Positions 51,713-61,438 of a stretch of DNA of 64,000 nt are shown here, piece by piece. The stretch is from positions 4,330,001 through 4,394,000 of the forward strand of contig NC_019771.1 in NCBI RefSeq assembly GCF_000317695.1, read 5' to 3'. The notes under the pieces were generated by a model, which saw nothing but the letters and a program-made list of their open reading frames with translations, ran no database searches and was not told the origin of the DNA. Origin of the DNA: Anabaena cylindrica PCC 7122 (GTDB lineage Bacteria > Cyanobacteriota > Cyanobacteriia > Cyanobacteriales > Nostocaceae). The position numbers and the translations under genes were made by a program. The stretch's first letter is position 1. The number at the start of each line of letters is the position of its first letter.

Positions 51713-51888
51713 TTTCCTCTGCGAACTTCTCGCACAATTTCACAAATTTCTTTTGTTGTTAAAGGATGAATATCACTTAATTCTTCTCTTCTTTTCCTTA
51801 ATTCCTTCCAATCAAATTTAGGAGCTTTTTCTTGTTTGATAGTATTCGTAATGGTATGGTTGGAAATAGTAAATTCTACTTTAGTCAT
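51703..51888 (-). CDS. Small hypothetical, antitoxin-like
   Basis: A 61-aa protein (MTKVEFTISNHTITNTIKQ start, DWKELRKRREELSDIHPL, KEICEIVREVRRG). The size and charged helical C-terminus resemble antitoxins paired with PIN toxins. No intact toxin follows, because the next coding remnant is broken by a MITE. The function is unproven. Confidence 0.5.
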   Translation of the reverse strand: MTKVEFTISNHTITNTIKQEKAPKFDWKELRKRREELSDIHPLTTKEICEIVREVRRGNTQ

Positions 51889-51999
51889 AAAATTATAATT
51901 ATTTGTAATTTCTCATTCTCAAAAAGCTCAATACTATTATAGGGCAGCGACTATAGTTAATCGCTGCCCCATAAATGTGTTCTCTATCTAAAGGCTTGC

Positions 52000-52401
52000 T
52001 TACGCAGGAATCAAGACTGTATCAATGACATGAATAACGCCGTTATCAGCAGCAACATCTGGTGTTGCAACATTAGCATCATTTATCTTTACACCATTGG
52101 AAGCGTCAATTCTTACGTCTGAACCCTGTACAGTAGTAGCTGATTTGAGTTTAACTACATCTGCGGCTAGAACCTTACCTGAAACAACATGATAAGTCAG
52201 GATTTTCTTGAGCTTGGGAATGTCTTTAAGTAAAGCATCTACGGTACCTGCTGGGAGTTTAGCAAATGCCTCATCAGTAGGTGCAAAAACTGTAAATGGT
52301 CCTGGACCTTTGAGAGTGTCAGCTAACCCAGCAGCCTTAACGGCAGCAACTAAGGTGTTAAAAGATCCAGCGTTTTCGGCAGTATCAACAATGTTAGCCA
52401 T
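52000..52401 (-). CDS. Fasciclin domain protein
   Basis: A 133-aa single FAS1 domain (NIVDTAENAGSFNTLVAAV, GPFTVFAPTDEAFAKLP, LTYHVVSGKV, GVIHVIDTVLIP). No signal peptide precedes the domain, so it is either cytosolic or exported by a non-Sec route. FAS1 domains mediate adhesion. The short stand-alone form is common in cyanobacteria. Confidence 0.93.
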   Translation of the reverse strand: MANIVDTAENAGSFNTLVAAVKAAGLADTLKGPGPFTVFAPTDEAFAKLPAGTVDALLKDIPKLKKILTYHVVSGKVLAADVVKLKSATTVQGSDVRIDASNGVKINDANVATPDVAADNGVIHVIDTVLIPA

Positions 52402-52744
52402 GTTATTTCAATAATTTCTTTACATTTCTAGACAAATCTAAACTTTTTTATGGTGGATTGTATCTATCCTTAGATATGTGCCTAAACTCAATTTGTTGAT
52501 GACAATGTTGAGTTGATGAAATGTAACTTTTTATTCACCAAATAGTTGAGCTAAAAACTCAAAAAATAGTCTGTATCTGCTTTAGGAAAACTTAAAGTTA
52601 TAGCCGATACCAAATTAATAGTAAACATTCATGATAGTATGTGATACTAAATACTTAGTAATCATACTAAACAAACGACTCTTACTAGTATCTTAGGTAA
52701 GAATTTGGGATTTCCTGGGAATAGATATAGCTTTTAACTATGGT
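52402..52744. other. Intergenic region, no gene seen
   Basis: About 340 AT-rich bases upstream of the fasciclin gene. It holds short direct repeats of GAGTTGATGA-like sequence near 52490-52520. No RNA gene or clear operator was seen. Confidence 0.4.
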
Positions 52745-53053
52745 TTATTCGCTAATAAAATCTATATGAGCAGATACAAGCATCTGTGCTTGTCTTAAAA
52801 CGTTACTAAATAAATAAGTAGGAATCTGCCAAGCTGCGACTGTTCTTTCTTTAGTAAGATCTTGTATGCTAATTGCTATTAATTCATACTCTGATGGATC
52901 TTCTTCAATTGCACCAGACCAAGTAAAAGCTAATAAAAAATCTTCGTATCCAGGTAAGGATGCAACCAAGCACTCTTCTGCGGCTGCTTGGCAATTAATC
53001 CCGTGTTCATTTGCAAGTGTTACTAATTTCTGGAACTTCTTTGAATTCATCAT
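52745..53053 (-). CDS. Hypothetical protein
   Basis: A 102-aa protein from the ATG at 53053 (a TTG seven codons earlier is also in frame). It is acidic and probably soluble (AFTWSGAIEEDPSEYELIA). I do not recognise a family. It stands alone on the minus strand. Confidence 0.5.
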   Translation of the reverse strand: MMNSKKFQKLVTLANEHGINCQAAAEECLVASLPGYEDFLLAFTWSGAIEEDPSEYELIAISIQDLTKERTVAAWQIPTYLFSNVLRQAQMLVSAHIDFISE

Positions 53054-53372
53054 TTCTTTTGTGCGTTGTATCAACAGCAGCTATGGCAATCCAAATTCAG
53101 ATATGAGAAAATACGGAAGTTAAAAGTACTTACTTGTAAGTGTTTCGCGTGTCTTCTCTCTCAAGAAGGATTTAAAATTGCTATATTATCAAATTTTCCT
53201 GCGGGGTGTGCAAAAATTTTGTCTGCTGAATAACAAAATTTAGGGGTGACATCCCTCCGGTTGCTTTCATGCACAGAAAACAATCACAGGGAAATTACCC
53301 CTATATAATTCGACAGTCGTTAATTATAAACGTGACAATGAAAGGCTTTTTATACTGTCACCTGTCACCTAA

Positions 53373-54089
53373 TTACTCAGCAGTCACTAATTCAGTGCTA
53401 CCTTTTGTGCGTTTGCGGGTTAAGGTGTTATAAACCATGATACCGATCGCTTTAATTAAGTTACCTTCTAATTCCTGGAACATCTTCATGTTCACGCCAA
53501 AAGCGGCATTTGCTTCTTCTACAATGCGATCGCCTGTGGCATCATCAATAGGCATAGCATCCAAATTTTGACGATACTCAGCTTTAAATGCTTTTTCATC
53601 GGTAATATCTGCAAACTCATAAAAGGCAGTACCTTCACCTTCACCCAACTTCATTGCTGTTTGAGCAATACCCTTGAGAATTTGCCCACCCGATAAATCA
53701 CCTAAATAACGGGTATAAGAATGAGCAATTAATAACTCTGGTTCGGTGGCAGAAATTTCCCGAATCCGGTTTACATACACCTCACCTGCGGAGGATAATT
53801 TGATTTGCTCTCGCCAGTTGTAACCGTAGTAGTAAGTTAAGTCTTGCTCTAAAGTATGTTTGCGGTTGAGTTGGGGAAAATAAATTTTGCCGACAATGGG
53901 GTGATTGCGGTGCTTCTCCATCTCCTCTTCCATTGCCGAGTAGATGAAATAAAAGTTAGCAACTAATTTGCGGTAGGAATTTTTCTCTACCACTCCTTTC
54001 AAAAAGCACTTGACAAAACCCACGTTTTCTGCCATTGTGTGGGCTTTTTTTGTACCTATACGTAATTTGCTGGCTAAATTGCTGCTCAT
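53373..54089 (-). CDS. ho1: Heme oxygenase (biliverdin-producing)
   Basis: Ferredoxin-dependent heme oxygenase (238 aa), opening heme to biliverdin IXalpha, the precursor of phycobilins. The proximal heme ligand is His17 (GTKKAHT) and the distal helix is RYLGDLSGGQILKGIA. I start at the ATG at 54089 (MSSNLASKLRIGTKKAH), which matches the family; ten more in-frame residues lie upstream from an ATG at 54119. It is divergent from glmM. Confidence 0.96.
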   Translation of the reverse strand: MSSNLASKLRIGTKKAHTMAENVGFVKCFLKGVVEKNSYRKLVANFYFIYSAMEEEMEKHRNHPIVGKIYFPQLNRKHTLEQDLTYYYGYNWREQIKLSSAGEVYVNRIREISATEPELLIAHSYTRYLGDLSGGQILKGIAQTAMKLGEGEGTAFYEFADITDEKAFKAEYRQNLDAMPIDDATGDRIVEEANAAFGVNMKMFQELEGNLIKAIGIMVYNTLTRKRTKGSTELVTAE

Positions 54090-54462
54090 ACTAAAATTTA
54101 TTAACCTTAATAAAGTCAACTGGCGAAGTTCTGATTTATCAATGGCTAAAAAACGCCATTAAAACGTTACATTAAAACTATTTGATGAGAATTTACATTA
54201 AAATTCTTTAAGCTAGGAATATTTTGTGCTAAATAATACAGGTATTCTTTGCCTGGATCAACTTTAAACAACTATGATTTACGAAAGATTCATCATTCAA
54301 TATCCATAACTTTATGTAATATTACGTACAGCAAGGGTGTTATAATTAATTGTCATTAAGAAAAACAATTATAGACGTACTGTTTAAAAGCTATTTCGTC
54401 AGAATTGTTGAACAAAGTCTAACGTGTTATTCTCCGGTGTGATTGTGTGGAGTGTTTAAAAT
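54090..54462. other. Divergent promoter region (ho1 / glmM)
   Basis: About 370 AT-rich bases. A GTA-N8-TAC sequence at 54316-54329, the NtcA core, is followed by TATAAT 11 bp later, too close for a class II NtcA promoter. I do not call it as a site. Confidence 0.4.
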
Positions 54463-55935
54463 ATGGTTTCCTCTATAACTCGAACTCAAGGCTGGATTTC
54501 TGAGGGTTCTAATTCCAAATCAGAAGGATTAAAAACAGAAATTGAACAGAGTTGTGCGCTGAATTTAATTCCCCTACCTGCAAGTCCCCTATTCGGTACA
54601 GATGGTATTCGTGGCCAAGTTGGAGAGTTACTAAATGCGCCTTTAGCATTGCAAGTGGGTTTTTGGGCGGGGATTATTTTGCATAATCATGCGGCTGAAG
54701 TTGGCCCTGTGATTGTGGGACAGGATTCTAGAAATTCCAGCGATATGTTAGCCATGGCCTTGAGTGCAGGTTTAACAGCAGCAGGGCTAGAAGTTTGGTA
54801 TTTAGGGTTATGTCCTACTCCTTGTGTGGCATATCTTGCCAGCATGAGTGATGCTATCGGTGGGATCATGATTTCTGCCAGCCACAACCCACCAGAAGAT
54901 AATGGCATTAAAATTTTTGGTGCAAATGGTGCGAAGTTATCTCCAAGATTACAGGCGGAAATTGAATCAGGATTACGAGGGAAAATATCATTTGGGGCGG
55001 TTGTGGATAAATGCGGACGGCATCATTCACGGAAAGAGTTAATAGGCAAATATCGTGAGGTCTTGCAAAAATCTTTACAACCTACGATGAATCTTCAAGG
55101 GATGAAGATTGTTTTAGATTTGGCTTGGGGGGCAGCAGTTGGGTTAGCACCATCGGTATTTTCGGAAATGGGTGCAGAGGTGATTTGTCTGCATAATGAA
55201 GCTGATGGCGATCGCATTAATGTTAATTGTGGTTCGACTCATTTAGATACTCTCCAAGCAACGGTTAAAGAACATCACGCCGATATAGGTTTTGCCTTTG
55301 ATGGTGATGCAGACAGGGTTTTAGCTGTAGACAATACTGGTAGAGAAATTAATGGCGATTACATTCTCTATCTTTGGGGTCGCCACCTGCAACAAAAGCA
55401 ACAGTTACCAGACAATCTGATTATTTCTACTGTTATGGCTAACTTAGGCTTTGAAAAAGCTTGGCAGCAATTAGGTGGTAACTTAATTCGCACAGCCGTG
55501 GGTGATCAATATGTGCAAGCCGAAATGCTAAAAACTGGGGGAATGCTAGGAGGTGAACAATCAGGCCACATTCTCTGTCGTCATTATGGCATTACTGGTG
55601 ATGGCTTGTTAACAGCTTTACATATAGCTGCTGTCGTCAAAGAAGCAGGTATTTCTCTGAGTGAAATGGTAGATCAAAGTTTTCAGACCTACCCCCAATT
55701 ATTACGTAATGTGCGAGTATTAGATCGTGACCGCCGTTTAGGATGGCAAGATTGTCAACCTGTACAAAATGCGATCGCCCAAGCCGAAGCTGCAATGGGT
55801 GATGATGGCAGAATTTTAGTCCGCGCATCCGGTACAGAACCAGTCATCCGCGTCATGGTCGAAGCAGCCAATGCTGAACTTGCCAACTATTGGACAAGTG
55901 AATTAGTCTCACAAGTCCAACAACATTTAGGATAA
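54463..55935 (+). CDS. glmM: Phosphoglucosamine mutase
   Basis: Interconverts glucosamine-6-P and glucosamine-1-P on the way to UDP-GlcNAc (490 aa). The catalytic phosphoserine loop ISASHNPPEDNGIKIFG lies near residue 140, the Mg site FDGDADR near 280 and the C-terminal substrate loop VRASGTEPVIRVMVE at the end. An extra ~35-residue N-terminal segment is typical of cyanobacterial forms. It is the first gene of a plus-strand polysaccharide cluster. Confidence 0.93.
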   Translation: MVSSITRTQGWISEGSNSKSEGLKTEIEQSCALNLIPLPASPLFGTDGIRGQVGELLNAPLALQVGFWAGIILHNHAAEVGPVIVGQDSRNSSDMLAMALSAGLTAAGLEVWYLGLCPTPCVAYLASMSDAIGGIMISASHNPPEDNGIKIFGANGAKLSPRLQAEIESGLRGKISFGAVVDKCGRHHSRKELIGKYREVLQKSLQPTMNLQGMKIVLDLAWGAAVGLAPSVFSEMGAEVICLHNEADGDRINVNCGSTHLDTLQATVKEHHADIGFAFDGDADRVLAVDNTGREINGDYILYLWGRHLQQKQQLPDNLIISTVMANLGFEKAWQQLGGNLIRTAVGDQYVQAEMLKTGGMLGGEQSGHILCRHYGITGDGLLTALHIAAVVKEAGISLSEMVDQSFQTYPQLLRNVRVLDRDRRLGWQDCQPVQNAIAQAEAAMGDDGRILVRASGTEPVIRVMVEAANAELANYWTSELVSQVQQHLG

Positions 55936-55952
55936 GGATACTGAGTGCGAAA

Positions 55953-55980
55953 GTACTGAGTACTCGGTACTCGGTACTCA
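55953..55980. repeat. Short tandem repeat, GTACTCG type
   Basis: About four copies of a 7-bp unit directly before the Wzy-like gene start. A similar GAGTACC run is at 33855-33877. Confidence 0.85.
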
Positions 55981-55986
55981 AATCTT

Positions 55987-57660
55987 ATGGCAAAAACCAA
56001 AAAATCCCGCAAAGCAAAAAAGCAGTCGTCAGCTGACAAACCCACTCTCAGCCTTAAAGAACAATTAGCCCAGAAACGACAAGCCGCCCTAGCGCGCAAA
56101 GAATTTATCAGCTTACTTACTATTGCTGGGGGGGTTAGCTTATTCGTAGGATTAATGATTTTTTTTGTAGGGGGAATTAAACTAGCAGTCCCCGCTATAT
56201 TAGGAATTTTAATACTGTCATTTTCTTATAAATATCCACGCCACGCTATATACGCCTTTATCATCTACTTACCTTTTGCAGGGACAATTATTTACTACAT
56301 TGGCAATAATCCCGTCATGCAATTAGCTAAAGATGCTTTTTATATCCCCGCTGCGATCGCACTTTGGCAAACTTGCCGCCAGAAAAAGCAACCTTTCATC
56401 GTTCCCCAAGCCATTAAAACCCCATTATGGATTCTCTTTGGCTGCTCTATGCTAACCCTGATATTCATCAATGGAGGAGAGCAGTTTAACCCACCTATCA
56501 GTAATGGAGTTCTAAGCGCACCTTCTAGTGACATACCCCTTGGAGTGGGAATTCTCGGCTTAAAAGTATTTTTGGGCTATTTACCCTTAATTAGTTGTGC
56601 CTACTATTTAATTCGCAATCAGCAAGATTTTTTGCTGTTCTCGCGTACTCAGATCGTGCTGATCCTGGTGTGCTGTCTCTTAGGAATCATGCAATATTTT
56701 CTACTCACAATAGGAGTATGTAAAGGGACTGTTGGTGTTGAAGGGGATGCTTTATTTAAAGCCACACTCGAAGCTCGTTGTTATGTGGGTGGGGCATTAT
56801 TATATACCCCTGAACAAGGGGTAATCCGATTACCAGGAACATTTGTAGCCCCTTGGCAGTGGGCCTGGTTCTTAATTTCTAGTACATTTTTTACCTTTGC
56901 TACTAGTTTTAGCGATCGCTCCATTATTTGGCGGATAATTGGCTTAGTGACTCTCGCATTAGTCTTTATGAATGCAGTTGTTTCAGGCCAGAGAATTGCC
57001 CTAGCTTTAGTCCCAACCTGCTTCGTGCTTTTGTTATTCTTGACTGGTCAAGTGGGAAACCTCAAACGGTTTATCCCTGTAGGAGGAGCGATCGTTTTAA
57101 TTTTGGGAATTGCCATGGCAGCTAACCCTGTTGTTGTCCAAGATAGAATAGATAGCTTTACAAGTCGTTGGAATGCGTCACCACCGCAAGCATTTATTCT
57201 GGATCAATTTGAAGAGAATTGGAAAGGTGTCAAAACCCCCATTGGTTCTGGTTTAGGAAGAGCTACCAACTCGGCTCGCGCATTGGGTTCAACCAAGTTG
57301 GTGGAAACTTACTACCCTAAAGTGTTGTATGAAGTGGGAATTGTGGGAGTACTAGCTTTTCTAGGCCTTGTTACCAGTATAACGATTGCTACTTTTAAAG
57401 TATATCGCTCCATAAAAGACCTTAATTTACGGACATATGGTGCTAGTATGTGGGTGTTTATACTAGCTATTAGTTATAATACTTATTACTATCCTCTAGA
57501 TGTCGATCCCGTATGTGTCTATTATTGGTTGAGTATAGGGATATTACTCAAGTTGCCATTGCTGGAGCAACAACTGAGTCCAGACGAGAAGCTAATTAAC
57601 CAAAAAGGTCGGAAAAAACGTCCATTTAAAAATAATCTCAAGAGTCAACCATCTATCTGA
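55987..57660 (+). CDS. O-antigen polymerase/ligase-like membrane protein
   Basis: A 557-aa polytopic protein with a strongly basic N-terminus (KTKKSRKAKKQSS) and about 11-12 membrane helices. A large loop in the C-terminal half (TSRWNASPPQ, LGRATNSARALG) fits the Wzy/WaaL class. It would join repeat units or transfer a chain in the periplasm. It is followed by three to four glycosyltransferase genes on the same strand, supporting a polysaccharide role. Confidence 0.75.
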   Translation: MAKTKKSRKAKKQSSADKPTLSLKEQLAQKRQAALARKEFISLLTIAGGVSLFVGLMIFFVGGIKLAVPAILGILILSFSYKYPRHAIYAFIIYLPFAGTIIYYIGNNPVMQLAKDAFYIPAAIALWQTCRQKKQPFIVPQAIKTPLWILFGCSMLTLIFINGGEQFNPPISNGVLSAPSSDIPLGVGILGLKVFLGYLPLISCAYYLIRNQQDFLLFSRTQIVLILVCCLLGIMQYFLLTIGVCKGTVGVEGDALFKATLEARCYVGGALLYTPEQGVIRLPGTFVAPWQWAWFLISSTFFTFATSFSDRSIIWRIIGLVTLALVFMNAVVSGQRIALALVPTCFVLLLFLTGQVGNLKRFIPVGGAIVLILGIAMAANPVVVQDRIDSFTSRWNASPPQAFILDQFEENWKGVKTPIGSGLGRATNSARALGSTKLVETYYPKVLYEVGIVGVLAFLGLVTSITIATFKVYRSIKDLNLRTYGASMWVFILAISYNTYYYPLDVDPVCVYYWLSIGILLKLPLLEQQLSPDEKLINQKGRKKRPFKNNLKSQPSI

Positions 57661-57829
57661 AATAAATACTCCCAATCATGAAAAAACTGGCTTTGATGAA
57701 GTCTTAATATTTTATAGATATAAATATTTGAAAGGTGAAATATTAAAAAAAGGTTTACGAAATAATCACAAGTAGTTGACAATTAAAAGATATTCAAAAT
57801 CACAATTCTAATACTTGGAATACTTAAAA

Positions 57830-58996
57830 ATGAAAAAGCTCAAAGTAGTGATTAGCGGTCAAAAACACATCAGCACACACAACTTACCCCGTAATTCTCG
57901 ACATACTCTCATTTATCCCCAACCTTTTCCCAGAGGTAAATATCCAATAGCAAAATTATGGCATCCTTTAGGTAGCTTTATACCTTGGCGACCAATATGG
58001 AGTGGTTATGAAGTAATTCACTCTTTTAATAGAATTATATCTACAAATAAACCTTGGTTTGTCACATTTGAAGACCACCGTTCTTTATATAGAAATCCCA
58101 AAAATCAACTAGAATCTATAGTCTATAACATCTTAAATAATCGCTTAGGACTAGATAATTGCCAGAAAATTATCGCTATGTCAGAGTTTGCCAAATACAG
58201 AATTATCAAGAGAATAGAAGGCTGGGATGTATCAGAAAAAATCAAACAAAAACTAACTGTAATTCATCCTAATTTTCCTGTGAGGGCTAATCATCCTAAA
58301 ACCTACGACCAAAAACAAGAACTCCAATTTATTTTTGTAGGTGGTCATATTGCTAGAAAGGGTGGAATTGTTGCCCTCAGATTCGCTAAAAAAGCCGAAC
58401 AATTAGGCTTACCGATTAAAGTACATATTATATCTGGATTGGTAATGGGTAAAGGCGTACCTACAGACTTTCCTAATCGAGATAAATATGCTGAAGATTT
58501 GAAACTACTAGATTTAAATAATGTTATTTATCATAAAAGTCTTCCTAATAAACAAGTACTGGAATTACTCTCACAAAGTCATTTCCAATTATTGGCAACT
58601 TTACAGGATACCTATGGATTTAGTATTGCCGAAGGATTTTCTGTGGCTACACCAGCAATATCAACTAATATCTGTGCATTACCAGAGTTAATTAGACCTG
58701 GAGAAAATGGATATCTGTTAGATTTACCACTTAATGAATCTAGACAATGGAAAAATTGGGTAAATACTGAAAAATTACCAACTGATGAATATTGGCAAAT
58801 TTTGAATAGTACCTATGATGATTTAGCAGCAGCAGCTTTGCAAGAAATTATCAAATTTTTAGACAGAGATGATAAACAAGAACATTACGAATCTTTAAGT
58901 ACTGGAGCATTAGCACAGGCACAAAACGTAAATAACGCCGAAAAACAAAATCAGCTATTCGATGATCTCTATGCAGCCGCAGCAGGGGTATACTGA
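57830..58996 (+). CDS. Glycosyltransferase family 1/4
   Basis: A 388-aa GT-B enzyme. The C-terminal domain (FIFVGGHIARKGGIVALRF, FQLLATLQDTYGFSIAEGFS) carries the nucleotide-sugar Glu motif. The N-terminal domain is less typical (YPQPFPRGKYPIAKLWH). I start at ATG 57830 rather than the TTG at 57815. It belongs to the plus-strand polysaccharide run. The donor sugar is unknown. Confidence 0.85.
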   Translation: MKKLKVVISGQKHISTHNLPRNSRHTLIYPQPFPRGKYPIAKLWHPLGSFIPWRPIWSGYEVIHSFNRIISTNKPWFVTFEDHRSLYRNPKNQLESIVYNILNNRLGLDNCQKIIAMSEFAKYRIIKRIEGWDVSEKIKQKLTVIHPNFPVRANHPKTYDQKQELQFIFVGGHIARKGGIVALRFAKKAEQLGLPIKVHIISGLVMGKGVPTDFPNRDKYAEDLKLLDLNNVIYHKSLPNKQVLELLSQSHFQLLATLQDTYGFSIAEGFSVATPAISTNICALPELIRPGENGYLLDLPLNESRQWKNWVNTEKLPTDEYWQILNSTYDDLAAAALQEIIKFLDRDDKQEHYESLSTGALAQAQNVNNAEKQNQLFDDLYAAAAGVY

Positions 58997-59039
58997 AGGT
59001 ATGGAATCTTAATTAATACAATTTAAACCATCAAAACTT

Positions 59040-60020
59040 ATGGATAATTACCCTTTAATTTCAGTCGTTATCCCTACATATAGAAGGGAAAAACTTTTGC
59101 AAGATAGCATTGTTGATGTTTTAAGGCAGGACTATCCGCATTTTGAAGTTTTAGTAGTAGATCAAACTCAAACTCACGAACCAGAAACTCAAGCCTTTTT
59201 GGAAGAAATGTCAGCAGCAGGTAAAATTAAATTGTTGCGTTTGAATTGGGCGAGTTTACCAGGGGCGCGAAATTATGCAGTGAGAAGATCACAGGGTGAA
59301 ATCGTCTTATTTATTGATGATGATGTAGAGTTAGAACCTGGATTTTTAAGCGCCCATGTCAAAAATTATTTGCAAAATCCAGAAATAGGGGCTGTTGCGG
59401 GGCGAGTATTTGACAGAATGAAATTAGGCGACTCTGGGGGAAAATTGGAGATTGAATATTTACCCCCGGAAGCAATGGACCCTGGAATTGCTTGGTATCA
59501 CATTGATTTAGTCCATACTACCAAACCCCAACAAGTGCTTACAGCGCGGGGTTGTAATATGTCTTTTCGCCGCGAAATTTTTACTAAGTATGGACTGAAG
59601 TTTGATGAAAGGTTTCGGGGTAGTGCGGTGCGGGAAGAGTCAGATTTCTGTTTGCGGGTGAGAAAAACAGGATATAAGATTTGGTATGACCCAGAGGCTC
59701 ATTTGGTACATTTAGGGGAAGAAACGGGAGGCTGTCATGATATTAGTATGCGATCGCTAAATTATCAAATCACTTTCTATCACAACCATTTTTTACTGGG
59801 GCTGAAAAACCTGACCTTTACTCAAGCTTTACGTCTTTACGGACGTTTGTTTGATTGTCATGTTCTGGGGAATCCACCTTGTTATAAAAGCGGTTCTCCG
59901 ATTAAAGTGGCAACTCGCGGGGTTTTCTATGTTTTGGGTTTTCTGAAAGCTGTGGGTAGTATGATTCAATCACTCTGGAATGATGGGCAAATTTATAGTC
60001 GGTTAGATCAACAAATTTAG
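59040..60020 (+). CDS. Glycosyltransferase family 2
   Basis: A 326-aa GT-A enzyme (ISVVIPTYRREKLLQDS, VLFIDDDVELEPGF with DDD, and VREESDFCLRVRKTGY). It has no clear membrane anchor. It is 43 nt after the preceding glycosyltransferase gene, so probably in the same operon. Confidence 0.9.
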   Translation: MDNYPLISVVIPTYRREKLLQDSIVDVLRQDYPHFEVLVVDQTQTHEPETQAFLEEMSAAGKIKLLRLNWASLPGARNYAVRRSQGEIVLFIDDDVELEPGFLSAHVKNYLQNPEIGAVAGRVFDRMKLGDSGGKLEIEYLPPEAMDPGIAWYHIDLVHTTKPQQVLTARGCNMSFRREIFTKYGLKFDERFRGSAVREESDFCLRVRKTGYKIWYDPEAHLVHLGEETGGCHDISMRSLNYQITFYHNHFLLGLKNLTFTQALRLYGRLFDCHVLGNPPCYKSGSPIKVATRGVFYVLGFLKAVGSMIQSLWNDGQIYSRLDQQI

Positions 60021-60050
60021 ATTTTCCTAACTCTACAATTAAAACATCTT

Positions 60051-60205
60051 TCTTGTGCGGTGGGCATCTTGCCCGCCAGAAGAATATGGATTAAATGAAC
60101 CGCGTTCACGCAGTGTCCCGTAGGGATAGACGCGTAAAGCCTACGGCATAGTTTCGCTTACCGCACAGCGTTCTGAAGAAAAGGATGCGAAGGAAGAAGG
60201 AAGAA
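60051..60205. repeat. Composite dispersed repeats (GGGCATCTTGCCC half-copy and GAACCGCGTTCACG copy 2)
   Basis: The left 30 bp match one arm of the 15784 element; the right part (60093-60205) is related to 36431-36520. There is no coding capacity. It splits the glycosyltransferase run. Confidence 0.75.
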
Positions 60206-60255
60206 AGTAGGGTTCTGTTTCGTTCAATGTTGTCTATATATATTCAAGATTTATC

Positions 60256-61431
60256 ATGAGAATCTTAGTTGCTAGTCATACTTATATCGTAGATTTGAAT
60301 TGTGAAAAGTTACGCGCTTTATCACGACTACAACCGGGAATTGAAGTTACTGTTGTAGTTCCTAAACTTTGGAAACCAGGAGGGGTACAAAATAAAATTA
60401 TTGAATCTGAATATCGTGATGAAGGTGCATTTAAAATAGTACCCGTATCTAATTTTAGTCAAAATCATCAAGGGCTGCTGACTTTTGGTGCTGATTTAAT
60501 AACTTTGTTGCGAAAATTCCGCCCCCAAATTATTCATGTAGAACAAGGTTCTAGGGGTTTGGCTTATACACAAATGATAATTTTAAATCAACTATTAGGA
60601 CTTAAAGCTAAGAATATATTTTTCACTTGGTGGAATTTGCCTTATGAATTGAAATTACCCGTTGCTTTATTAGAAAAATTTAATCTTAATAATAGCGATG
60701 GAATTATTGCTGGTAATCAAGATGGGGCAGAAATTTTACGTCAAAGGGGATATAACGGAAAAATTAAAGTTATGCCACAGTTAGGTATAGATGAAACTCT
60801 TTTTACTCCTCAAACACAACCAGAATTAGCTGCTAAATTAGGCATTAATGAAGGGGATTTTGTTGTTGGTTTTGTTGGTCGATTTGTACCAGAAAAAGGT
60901 TTATTAACTCTATTGCAATCATTGGTATCTTTAAAAAATAAATCTTGGAAATTATTACTATTAGGACGAGGAGATTTAAAAGATGAATTAATTAAAATAT
61001 CAGCAGAAAATAATATTCAAGATAGACTGATTGTGGTAGAAAGTGTTCCCCATGATGAAGTGGCTAAATATATCAATTTAATGAGTACTTTAGTTTTGCC
61101 TTCAGAAACAACTTACAAGTTTAAAACCCTGACTGCTGCGGGTTGGAAGGAACAGTTTGGCCATGTTTTAATTGAAGCTATGGCTTGCAGAGTTCCTGTA
61201 ATTGGTTCTGATTCTGGGGAGATTCCTTATGTAATTGGTGATGCTGGTTTGATTTTTCCTGAAGGTGATATTCAAGCTTTAGCTGATTGCTTATTGCAAT
61301 TAATGGAAAAACCTGATTTGGCTGAAAATTTGGGTGAATTTGGTTATCAAAAAGCAATGCTTAAATATACAAATAAGGCTTTAGCTCAACAACAATTTGA
61401 ATTTTATCAAGAATTGGTTAATAGTCATTAG
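60256..61431 (+). CDS. Glycosyltransferase family 4
   Basis: A 391-aa GT-B enzyme. VVGFVGRFVPEKGLLTLLQSL begins the C-terminal domain, and EQFGHVLIEAMACRVPVIGSDSGEIP is the donor-binding ExxE-type motif. It probably extends a surface glycan. It is 7 nt before the next glycosyltransferase start. Confidence 0.93.
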   Translation: MRILVASHTYIVDLNCEKLRALSRLQPGIEVTVVVPKLWKPGGVQNKIIESEYRDEGAFKIVPVSNFSQNHQGLLTFGADLITLLRKFRPQIIHVEQGSRGLAYTQMIILNQLLGLKAKNIFFTWWNLPYELKLPVALLEKFNLNNSDGIIAGNQDGAEILRQRGYNGKIKVMPQLGIDETLFTPQTQPELAAKLGINEGDFVVGFVGRFVPEKGLLTLLQSLVSLKNKSWKLLLLGRGDLKDELIKISAENNIQDRLIVVESVPHDEVAKYINLMSTLVLPSETTYKFKTLTAAGWKEQFGHVLIEAMACRVPVIGSDSGEIPYVIGDAGLIFPEGDIQALADCLLQLMEKPDLAENLGEFGYQKAMLKYTNKALAQQQFEFYQELVNSH

Positions 61432-61438
61432 TTTTTAT

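Noticed and set aside
54316..54329. GTA-N8-TAC, the NtcA core, between ho1 and glmM
   Set aside because: Such a core is expected several times by chance in 64 kb. The -10-like TATAAT lies 11 bp away rather than ~22, so it is not a convincing promoter.
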